Origin: Spirochaetaceae bacterium
Lineage (GTDB): Bacteria; Spirochaetota; Spirochaetia; Treponematales; Treponemataceae
Direction: 5' to 3'
Length of the DNA stretch: 64,000 nucleotides
Assembly (NCBI GenBank): GCA_017614995.1
Contig: JAGAAX010000023.1
Coordinates: forward strand, 33,953 to 97,952
A model generated the notes under the pieces. It ran no database searches. It was not told the DNA's origin and worked only from the letters and a program-made list of their open reading frames with translations. Both the position numbers and the translations under genes were made by a program. Position 1 is the stretch's first letter, and every line of letters begins with the position of its first letter. Positions 26,302 to 32,979 of this stretch are shown here, in pieces.

Positions 26302-26329
26302 CTTGGGTCAAAAAAGGGGTATTAAACCC
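26284..26329. repeat. 14-bp perfect inverted repeat with nested 5-bp palindrome
   Basis: GGGTTTAATACCCC (26284-26297) and GGGGTATTAAACCC (26316-26329) are perfect arms. The 18-nt loop begins with GACCC TT GGGTC, itself a perfect hairpin (26298-26309), and then AAAAAA. It marks the broken edge of the PIN remnant and may be a mobile palindrome. Confidence 0.65.
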
Positions 26330-26350
26330 GACTGCAATACCTTATGAGAA

Positions 26351-26446
26351 CAACGAACCCTTTCTGTATTTTGTGGATAATACTATTGTGAATAGATATT
26401 GTTATTTCTATGGCTCATACCCCGATGCTTGCATGGGGGTTCGTTG
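26351..26446. repeat. 96-bp stretch bounded by 10-bp inverted repeats
   Basis: CAACGAACCC at 26351-26360 and GGGTTCGTTG at 26437-26446 are perfect inverted repeats. The interior has no gene. This could be a small decayed insertion. Confidence 0.4.
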
Positions 26447-26550
26447 ATTTTAGTTTAACATAAAACATGTTACAATTCTATTATATATTTTGATATGACA
26501 AATAATTCTGCGTCTGAATTGTAAATTCAACAAATTTTATTTTTTTTCTA

Positions 26551-26580
26551 TTGACACCACATATAGTGCCGATATATGAT
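26551..26580 (+). promoter_or_regulatory. nrdR-nrdD promoter
   Basis: TTGACA at 26551-26556, an 18-nt spacer and TATGAT at 26575-26580, about 147 bp before nrdR. The first NrdR-like box covers most of the spacer and part of the -35. Confidence 0.55.
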
Positions 26581-26612
26581 TAAACAACATTAGAAAACGC
26601 TATATATAAAAC
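26554..26612 (+). promoter_or_regulatory. Two NrdR-box-like operators
   Basis: Box 1 at 26554-26569 reads ACACCACATATAGTGC and matches about 13 of 16 positions of the published NrdR box (ACACwATATATwGTGT-like). Box 2 at 26597-26612 reads ACGCTATATATAAAAC and matches about 11. Their starts are 43 bp apart, close to four helical turns, so both face the same side of the DNA. NrdR repressing its own operon would be typical of the family. Confidence 0.5.
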
Positions 26613-26726
26613 GAATGTAGATTAGTTGTGTAAAAACTGTGGATAAGATTTCCAGATATTTAGCATATATTATTTCTACTATTTTACAATGCTTTTCTCT
26701 TGTATGTTTATTAACAAGGATATTTC

Positions 26727-27188
26727 ATGCGGTGTCCATATTGTGGAAATTTCGATGATAAGGTAATCGAGTCACGTACAATGGCAAACGGCGAAAGTAT
26801 CCGCCGCCGCCGTGAATGTCTTTCTTGCGGTTACCGTTTTACAAGCTATGAACTGGTAGAGGAAAAACAGTTTATGGTTATAAAGCGGGACGGAAGAAGA
26901 CAGCCTTTTGACAGGACAAAACTTGCAAAAGGTATTGAGCGTGCCTTGGAGAAAAGGCCTATTCAGAATGACACAATAGAGACTGTCGTAAGTGAAATTG
27001 AAGACAAAGCCGTAATGCAGGGAAAGCATTCGAGGGAAATTACAACAGTAGCTTTAGGCGAAATTGTACTCGAAAAGCTTTTCGCATTGGATAAGGTTGC
27101 GTACGTCCGTTTTGCTTCCGTTTACCGTCACTTTGAAAGCCTTGACGAGTTTATTGCTGAAATTAAGAATCTTGGAGGGGAATCTTGA
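26727..27188 (+). CDS. nrdR: Transcriptional repressor NrdR
   Basis: A 153-residue ribonucleotide-reductase regulator. A zinc ribbon is formed by CPYC (Cys3, Cys6) and CLSC (Cys31, Cys34). An ATP-cone follows at about residues 49-139, starting MVIKRDGRRQPFDRTKL, which senses ATP/dATP. NrdR binds boxes ahead of nrd genes and represses them when dNTPs suffice. The gene is followed by nrdD with a 4-bp overlap, and NrdR-like boxes lie in its own promoter, so the whole anaerobic reductase operon is probably autoregulated. Confidence 0.95.
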   Translation: MRCPYCGNFDDKVIESRTMANGESIRRRRECLSCGYRFTSYELVEEKQFMVIKRDGRRQPFDRTKLAKGIERALEKRPIQNDTIETVVSEIEDKAVMQGKHSREITTVALGEIVLEKLFALDKVAYVRFASVYRHFESLDEFIAEIKNLGGES

Positions 27189-29293
27189 GCGAAACAACTA
27201 CTTTCCCGGAGTGGAAAAATCTTCTGGGAGAAAAAACAAAATCAACTACTGTAATCAAAAATGTCGTTAAACGTTCCGGAGAAATAAAGAGATATGATCC
27301 TTCTAAGATAACGGCAGCTATCAACAAAGCTATTGAAGCAGTTGAAAAAAAGCCGAACGAAGAAAAGGCAAAAACTCTTACTATCGAAGTTGAGAAAAAG
27401 CTTAAGGACATGATGTCTCTGCGCCATGAACATTCCATTCCTGCTATTGAAGAAATTCAGGACATTGTAGAGACTGTTCTTATTGAGCGCGGTGAAGTTG
27501 CCATTGCCAAAGCATATATTCTTTACCGCGCAAAGCACGAAGCTATCCGCGACACAAAGAACCTGCTTCTTGACATCAACAAGACAATGGACGGCTATCT
27601 TAACCAGTCTGACTGGCGCGTAAACGAGAATGCAAACGTCAATTTCTCTCTCGGCGGACTGATTCTGCACAACTCTGGTGCAATTACAGCAAACTACTGG
27701 CTTAAGAATATTTACTCTGCCGAAGTTGCAGAAGCACATAAAAATGCGGCATTCCACATTCACGATCTTTCTATGTTTTCAGGTTACTGCGCAGGCTGGT
27801 CTTTGCGTCAGCTTATACAGGAAGGTCTCGGCGGTGTACCAGACAAGATTACATCTACACCGGCAACACACCTTTCTACGCTCGTAAACCAGATTGTAAA
27901 CTTCCTCGGCATTATGCAGAATGAATGGGCTGGCGCTCAGGCATTCAGCTCTTTTGATACATATCTTGCTCCATTTGTACGCAAAGACCATCTCTCGGTT
28001 AAAGAAGTGCGCCAGTGCATCCAGAGCTTTATTTTCGGTGTAAACACACCAAGCCGCTGGGGTTCACAGGCACCTTTTACAAACATTACGCTTGACTGGA
28101 CTTGCCCTGAAGACCTCAAAAACAAGCCGGCAATCGTCGGCGGCAAGGAAATGGACTTTACTTACGGCGACTGTCAGCCTGAAATGGACGTTATCAACAA
28201 GGCTTTTATTCAGCTTATGATTGAAGGCGATGCATCAGGTCGCGGTTTTGCTTACCCTATTCCGACTTATAACATTACAAAAGAATTCAACTGGGACAGC
28301 GAGAACGCAAAGCTTCTGTTTGAAATGACTGCAAGATACGGCACACCGTATTTCCAGAACTTCGTTAATTCAGACTTGAACCCAAGCGACGTGCGCTCAA
28401 TGTGCTGCCGCCTTCAGCTTGACAAGCGCGAGCTCCGTAAGCGCGGCGGCGGTCTGTTCGGTTCAGATGAATTTACAGGTTCGCTCGGCGTTGTAACAAT
28501 CAACATGCCGCAAATCGGCTATCTTGCAAACAATGAAGAGCAGTTCTTTGCACGCCTTGACTATCTTATGGATCTGGCTAAAGAAAGTCTCTGCGCAAAG
28601 CGCAAGGTTATCCAGAAACTGCTCGACGGCGGTCTGTTCCCGTATACAAGACGCTATCTTACAAAGCTCGACAACCATTTTAACACAATCGGTTTGTGCG
28701 GCATGAACGAATGCTGTCTTAACTTTTTGGGCATTTCAATTGCAGAGCCTAAAGGCAAAGCTTTTGCCGAAAAAGTGCTCAACCACATGAGACAGCGGCT
28801 TGCAGACTATCAGGAAAAAACAGGCGAACTGTTCAACCTTGAAGCTACACCGGCTGAAAGTACATCATACCGCCTTGCACGCCATGACAAGAAGAATTAC
28901 CCGGACATTATTGCGTCTGGAACAAGCGACCCGTTCTATACAAACTCAACATGGCTGCCGGTTGATTTCACATCTGATGTTTTTGAAGCTCTTGACCACC
29001 AGGAATCTCTACAGACGAAATACACCGGCGGTACGGTTTTCCATACATTTATGGGCGAAGCAATCAAAGACTGGGAATCTTGCCGCGATTTGGTTAAGTC
29101 GATAACTGCAAATTACCGCATTCCATATCTGACCATTTCGCCGACATTCTCGGTCTGCCGCATTCATGGTTATCTTGAAGGCGAGCATTTTGAGTGCCCG
29201 ATCTGCAAGGCTGAAACAGAGAAGAAATTCCGCGACAGACTTGTACAGCTTGAGGCAGAGCGCGAAGAAGCACTCGCCCAGTTGAAGAAATAA
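27185..29293 (+). CDS. nrdD: Anaerobic ribonucleotide reductase catalytic chain NrdD lacking its glycyl-radical segment
   Basis: A 702-residue NrdD. An ATP-cone occupies about residues 22-115 (VVKRSGEIKRYDPSKI), followed by the catalytic barrel with Cys407-Cys408 in VRSMCCRL. The zinc site near the C-terminus is Cys658 and Cys671/Cys674 in a CRIHGY...CPIC context. Ordinary NrdD proteins continue from here into an RVxGYYxPVxxWNxGK glycyl-radical loop. This one instead ends with a charged helix (about residues 682-702) and a TAA. The missing segment is encoded by the next gene. The TTG start overlaps the nrdR stop (TTGA), with GGAGGGG upstream. It reduces ribonucleotides to deoxyribonucleotides under anaerobic conditions. 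Confidence 0.93.
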   Translation: MSETTTFPEWKNLLGEKTKSTTVIKNVVKRSGEIKRYDPSKITAAINKAIEAVEKKPNEEKAKTLTIEVEKKLKDMMSLRHEHSIPAIEEIQDIVETVLIERGEVAIAKAYILYRAKHEAIRDTKNLLLDINKTMDGYLNQSDWRVNENANVNFSLGGLILHNSGAITANYWLKNIYSAEVAEAHKNAAFHIHDLSMFSGYCAGWSLRQLIQEGLGGVPDKITSTPATHLSTLVNQIVNFLGIMQNEWAGAQAFSSFDTYLAPFVRKDHLSVKEVRQCIQSFIFGVNTPSRWGSQAPFTNITLDWTCPEDLKNKPAIVGGKEMDFTYGDCQPEMDVINKAFIQLMIEGDASGRGFAYPIPTYNITKEFNWDSENAKLLFEMTARYGTPYFQNFVNSDLNPSDVRSMCCRLQLDKRELRKRGGGLFGSDEFTGSLGVVTINMPQIGYLANNEEQFFARLDYLMDLAKESLCAKRKVIQKLLDGGLFPYTRRYLTKLDNHFNTIGLCGMNECCLNFLGISIAEPKGKAFAEKVLNHMRQRLADYQEKTGELFNLEATPAESTSYRLARHDKKNYPDIIASGTSDPFYTNSTWLPVDFTSDVFEALDHQESLQTKYTGGTVFHTFMGEAIKDWESCRDLVKSITANYRIPYLTISPTFSVCRIHGYLEGEHFECPICKAETEKKFRDRLVQLEAEREEALAQLKK

Positions 29294-29335
29294 GACCAAT
29301 TACCTATATATCTTTTATTAAAGGAAGGATTGAAT

Positions 29336-29860
29336 ATGACAACTAGATCACTTGCTAAAATCGATGCTGAAATTGCTAGAACAAAAGAAGCTCTTGCAAA
29401 TGTAAAAGGCACAGAAACAGAAGTATATGCACGTATCGTCGGTTACTACCGCTCTGTACGCAACTGGAACAAGGGAAAGCGCGATGAATACGACCACCGC
29501 AAGATGTTTGTATACGACAGCAAGACACTTCCAGAAAACGGCGCAAAAGCAGAAGCATCTGCAGCAGTGTCACCAGAAGCAGAAACAGTATGCAGCGGCA
29601 ATCCTGTACGCTTTGAAATGTTTGTCAGAGCAACATGCCCTAACTGCCCGCCTGTAAAAGAATATATGTCACAGGTTACTATTCCTGGTAAAACATTTGA
29701 CGTAGATTCTGAAGCTGGTTTTAACAGAGCTTCTGAGCTTGGCATTATGTCTGCACCTACAGTTGTTCTTTTCAACGAAATTGGTGCTGAAGTTGGTCGC
29801 GCTAACAGCACAGCAGATCTTGAAGCATTCTTTGAAGCAAAAGAGCCTGTTTTGTGCTAA
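29336..29860 (+). CDS. Separate glycyl-radical domain of NrdD fused to a thioredoxin/glutaredoxin-like domain
   Basis: A 174-residue protein. Residues 5-24 form a charged helix similar in character to the tail of NrdD. Residues 27-52 hold TEVYARIVGYYRSVRNW and NKGKRDEY, which is the glycyl-radical loop of NrdD; Gly36 is the predicted radical site. A low-complexity Ala/Glu linker (about 66-88) leads to a redoxin domain with CPNC at 101-104 and a late cis-Pro type SAPTVVLF. The protein should dock on NrdD, carry the radical made by NrdG, and may also deliver electrons through its CxxC. AAGGAAGGA precedes the ATG at 29336, so this is a true start. It ends in Cys174. nrdG overlaps its 3' end by 7 bp. 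Confidence 0.85.
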   Translation: MTTRSLAKIDAEIARTKEALANVKGTETEVYARIVGYYRSVRNWNKGKRDEYDHRKMFVYDSKTLPENGAKAEASAAVSPEAETVCSGNPVRFEMFVRATCPNCPPVKEYMSQVTIPGKTFDVDSEAGFNRASELGIMSAPTVVLFNEIGAEVGRANSTADLEAFFEAKEPVLC

Positions 29861-30579
29861 ATAACAATGAAATAAAGGGCACCGCTCCAATCGGTGCTCT
29901 TGTAAAAACCTCTCTCGTAGATTTTCCTAAAAAAGTTTCTTCTGCACTCTTTCTTTACGGGTGTAATTTACGCTGCCCTTACTGCTATAACAAAGACCTG
30001 GTAACCGGCAGCTTTGAAGATTTTGAAGCCGTTTCATTTGATGATGTCATAGCACATTTACAAAAGCGCAAAAACGTTATAAGCGGATTTGTAATTTCAG
30101 GCGGAGAACCATGTATTTCGCCCTATCTTAAGCCGCTTATAGCACAGGCGCATGGGCTTGGCTACGCTGTAAAGCTTGACACAAACGGAACATTTCCTGA
30201 AAAGATTGAAGAGCTTTTAAAAGACAAAGCCTGCTGCCCTGATTTTATCGCAATGGATGTCAAAACCTCTTTGGATAAATACCAGCTTTTAGGCTGTAAA
30301 GATACTGAAAAAATAGAAAGGTCTATAAAGATTATTTCGGAATTACCAACGGAAAAGAGGGAATTCAGAACAGTTCTTGTTCCGCCGTTAGTAGACATGG
30401 ACAATATTACGAAAATTGCAGCTTTATTACCAAAAGACGCTTCCTGGCAATTTGCAAATTTCAAGCCGGGAAACTGTCTTGAAGACAGCTATAACAAGAT
30501 TATACCTTATACGCAGTCACAGATAGAAGAGCTTATAAATTCAGCTAAAACAATAATAAAAGGCGCAAACCTTAGATAA
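29854..30579 (+). CDS. nrdG: Anaerobic RNR activase (radical SAM)
   Basis: A 241-residue radical-SAM protein. YGCNLRCPYCYN at about residue 35 gives the three cysteines of the [4Fe-4S] cluster (a CxxxCxxC motif); ISGGEPCIS is the SAM-binding GGEP. It would use reduced ferredoxin or flavodoxin and SAM to make the glycyl radical, here predicted to be Gly36 of the small upstream protein rather than NrdD itself. The GTG start overlaps the upstream gene by 7 bp. Its size fits the activase branch that is longer than the E. coli form. A bidirectional terminator follows. Confidence 0.9.
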   Translation: MLNNNEIKGTAPIGALVKTSLVDFPKKVSSALFLYGCNLRCPYCYNKDLVTGSFEDFEAVSFDDVIAHLQKRKNVISGFVISGGEPCISPYLKPLIAQAHGLGYAVKLDTNGTFPEKIEELLKDKACCPDFIAMDVKTSLDKYQLLGCKDTEKIERSIKIISELPTEKREFRTVLVPPLVDMDNITKIAALLPKDASWQFANFKPGNCLEDSYNKIIPYTQSQIEELINSAKTIIKGANLR

Positions 30580-30580
30580 A

Positions 30581-30648
30581 AAAAGAGGCTTTGCCTAGCT
30601 GAAAGTGCCTGTAAACAAGCACTAAACTAGGCTAAAGCCCTTTTCTTA
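30581..30648. terminator. Bidirectional terminator between nrd and che operons
   Basis: GGCTTTGCCTAG (30587-30598) pairs with CTAGGCTAAAGCC (30627-30639) with one bulge, flanked by AAAAAAA on the left and TTTTCTTATTT on the right. It separates convergent nrdG and cheY and even reaches the cheY stop. Confidence 0.8.
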
Positions 30649-31008
30649 TTTCAATGCAGAACTGATTCTTTCAAGAACCTTTTTTCTGTCAAGCGGTTTT
30701 ACAATGTAGTTCTTTGCACCGATAAGCAGAGACTTCTTAACAAGCTCTTCCTTACCTAAAGCACTAATCATAACAACTTTGGCATTCTTATCAAATGCCA
30801 TAATCTGTTCAAGAGCAGTAATACCGTCCATACGAGGCATTGTAATATCCATAGTTACCAAATCAACATTTGGATATAATTCCTTGTATTTATCTACTCC
30901 TTCTTTACCATCTCCAGCTGTTGCTACAATTTCGTATCCTTCACTAGTAAGAATCTGACCGATTTGTTTTGCAACGAACATTGAATCATCTACAACAAGA
31001 ACACGCAC
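30646..31008 (-). CDS. cheY: Chemotaxis response regulator CheY
   Basis: A 120-residue single receiver domain. Acidic pocket Asp7/Asp8, phospho-acceptor Asp54 in VTMDITMPRMDG, switch Ser/Thr in MISALGK and Lys in IVKPLD are all present. When phosphorylated by CheA it controls the periplasmic flagellar motor, and the CheX phosphatase encoded next to it switches it off. It is the last gene of the cheA-cheW/R-cheX-cheY operon, with AGGAGG before the start. Confidence 0.95.
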   Translation of the reverse strand: MRVLVVDDSMFVAKQIGQILTSEGYEIVATAGDGKEGVDKYKELYPNVDLVTMDITMPRMDGITALEQIMAFDKNAKVVMISALGKEELVKKSLLIGAKNYIVKPLDRKKVLERISSALK

Positions 31009-31058
31009 TTTAAAACCTACCTCCTTCAGTCTTATAGATATTCACAGTCTATTTAAGT

Positions 31059-31523
31059 CTATACCCTTTCGCGAATAGCTACGTTTACTTCGATTTTTCC
31101 TTGTTCAGTAAGCATAGGAACGATAAGAGCTTCTACTTCATGGTCTGAAACTTCCATCTTTTCGCCTGTAAACAATGACGGCGGTGTAAGATCGAATTTG
31201 AATCCCAAATCATGTAATTTTGTAACTGCCTGACCGGTAATCATATTTGCAACTTCTGTAATTGTTGCTTTTACAAGCTCATCAAATTCTGTAAGCTCTT
31301 CACCGTTCATTTTAGAAGCAATTTTCAAAGCTGTATCCATTGACATGTCAAAAAGAACACGACCTTCTACATCACCAGCCAAACCAACAAGTGTTGCTAC
31401 ACCCATAACAGGCATTGAAGTAGACTTCAAATACAAATCACCCCGATTGACTTCACCAGCCAAAACTTCGGACAAAATGTTATTAGCTGCTTCAACAAAT
31501 GGATTAATATACTCAACCCGCAT
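31059..31523 (-). CDS. cheX: CheY-P phosphatase CheX
   Basis: A 154-residue CheX/CheC/FliY-type phosphatase. The helix with FDELVKATITEVANMITGQA at about residues 78-97 carries the family E-x2-N signature (Glu and Asn that act on the phosphoryl group of CheY). It dephosphorylates CheY-P in the cytoplasm. It lies between the CheW-CheR-like gene and cheY, an arrangement known in spirochaetes. AGGAG precedes the ATG. Confidence 0.9.
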   Translation of the reverse strand: MRVEYINPFVEAANNILSEVLAGEVNRGDLYLKSTSMPVMGVATLVGLAGDVEGRVLFDMSMDTALKIASKMNGEELTEFDELVKATITEVANMITGQAVTKLHDLGFKFDLTPPSLFTGEKMEVSDHEVEALIVPMLTEQGKIEVNVAIRERV

Positions 31524-31546
31524 TGCATTTCTCCTTTAGTATTGAG

Positions 31547-32965
31547 TTACTTTGTATATACTACAATAGAACCTGACATTTTTTCCTGCCAGTTTCCATT
31601 AACTCCAAAACTTTCATTCTCGCCAAGAATCAACAAACCATTGCCTTTAAGCTGATCGGCAAAAGTTTCCATAATTGATGACTGAGATTTTTCCGGCAGG
31701 AATGACAGCACATCCCTACAGAAAATTAAATCTGAACTCGGCATATTGCCTGTGTTCATGCAATCATGGTATTCAAAAAGAATCATATCCTTGATGTCCT
31801 GAACAAAAGCATTAGCACCGCTTACATTCTTAGAAAGATACGGCTTAAGATATGATGTAACAGCCGCATCAGGAACAGTAAGCATCGGAGCGTTAGATAT
31901 GCTGATTAAATCAATATCATGCGCATAAATGCGGATTCTTGACTCAGGGTATCTCTTGCGGAGAATACAAGCCAGAGAATAGGTTTCGCAACCCTTTCCG
32001 CAGCCCAAGTTCCATACGTTAATCTGTTTTGCAGCATTATCAGGCAGCAGCTTATAAATTGCCTGTGAATACTCTTCAGTCCAGAATTTACCAGTACAAG
32101 TAGAATAGAAAGGCTGTAAGAATTCATCACAGTCTGCAACAGTCTGAAGCTGTTTTGCAGTTCCGCCAGATTTTTCTTTCCATTCGTTATAACGCTGCTT
32201 TACCCAAGTTTCATTTATAGAAGTTGTATAGAACTTCTTTTGAGAAGCAAGTGATTCAAGTATAAACGTATAATCAGAAGATTCTTTTTCTACAGGCTTA
32301 GCCTGAGGTGCAGCACTTGCCTTAGGTGCACCAGACTCGCCGCCGCTTCTTGCAGGTGCAGCCTGATTCTGAACAGACGCCGGTTTCGGACCGTTAGAAA
32401 CAGGATCTACAAGCGAAAGCTGGGCAGAATCCTCGCCTTCTTTATCATCCTTTTCAGCAGATTTAGCTCCAAAAATGCGCTCAATATCAAGCAGAATATA
32501 CAGGCGGTCAGAGTTTTCTACAACACCGTAAATGTACTTAATATTAATGTCACCGAACAGCGGGTGCGGCGGCTGAATTGAGCTTTTCTGAATTCCGACA
32601 ACCTTATCAATTGCATCAACAACAACACCGAATGTCTGATCGTCGATAGAAACAATAATCATGTTCTCAATCTTGTTCTCGCTTCTTTCTGGAACAGGAA
32701 TGTTGAAGAACAATCTCAAGTCGATAATCGGAATAATATCACCACGAAGGTTATAAACACCAAGCACAAAATGAGAGGTATTCGGAACATAAGTAAAGCG
32801 GCCGGCTTTAGCTATTTCTTTAACTCTCATAATGTCAATAGCATAATCTTTGCCAGCAAGCGAAAAAGAAACCATCTTAAAGTCGATGTTAGCGACCATC
32901 TTTTCTTTTTCATCAGCAATATTTTCAGCCGTCAACTGTGGATTTACATCAGTAACAAGTTCCAT
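31547..32965 (-). CDS. CheW fused to a CheR-like methyltransferase domain
   Basis: A 472-residue two-domain protein. Residues about 27-165 are a CheW coupling domain (MVSFSLAGKDYAIDIMRVKEIA; FVLGVYNLRGDIIPIIDLR). A Pro/Ala-rich linker (about 175-220) leads to a CheR-like fold with LGCGKGCETYSLACIL (SAM loop) and DLIFCRDVLSFL. The CheR substrate-arginine motif (TNxTxFFR) is replaced by STCTGKFW, so methyltransferase activity is doubtful. The CheW part would link CheA to receptors in the array. Fusions of this type have been described for spirochaete chemotaxis systems. The gene follows cheA by 14 bp. Confidence 0.88.
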   Translation of the reverse strand: MELVTDVNPQLTAENIADEKEKMVANIDFKMVSFSLAGKDYAIDIMRVKEIAKAGRFTYVPNTSHFVLGVYNLRGDIIPIIDLRLFFNIPVPERSENKIENMIIVSIDDQTFGVVVDAIDKVVGIQKSSIQPPHPLFGDINIKYIYGVVENSDRLYILLDIERIFGAKSAEKDDKEGEDSAQLSLVDPVSNGPKPASVQNQAAPARSGGESGAPKASAAPQAKPVEKESSDYTFILESLASQKKFYTTSINETWVKQRYNEWKEKSGGTAKQLQTVADCDEFLQPFYSTCTGKFWTEEYSQAIYKLLPDNAAKQINVWNLGCGKGCETYSLACILRKRYPESRIRIYAHDIDLISISNAPMLTVPDAAVTSYLKPYLSKNVSGANAFVQDIKDMILFEYHDCMNTGNMPSSDLIFCRDVLSFLPEKSQSSIMETFADQLKGNGLLILGENESFGVNGNWQEKMSGSIVVYTK

Positions 32966-32979
32966 AATAACCTAACCCC

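Larger units (their letters stand above)
26049..26726. other. Gene-free stretch with repeats, a gene remnant and the nrdR control region
   Basis: No intact gene is visible in these ~680 bases. From left to right they hold a copy of the TGTTCGGAAA palindrome, the 3' remnant of a PIN-domain toxin gene, a 14-bp perfect inverted repeat, a wider 10-bp inverted repeat, an AT-rich stretch, and the promoter with NrdR-like boxes in front of nrdR. No tRNA or other known RNA is recognised. Confidence 0.6.

Noticed and set aside
26049..26726. tRNA, riboswitch or other known RNA in the longest gene-free stretch
   Set aside because: No cloverleaf, T-loop or recognised riboswitch core; the structure present is explained by palindromic repeats.
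29280..29345. A sequencing frameshift or premature stop splitting a normal NrdD
   Set aside because: The second part has its own AAGGAAGGA ribosome-binding site and ATG, both sides of the break carry added helical residues absent from ordinary NrdD, and the redoxin fusion follows. A single base change would not restore a normal NrdD.
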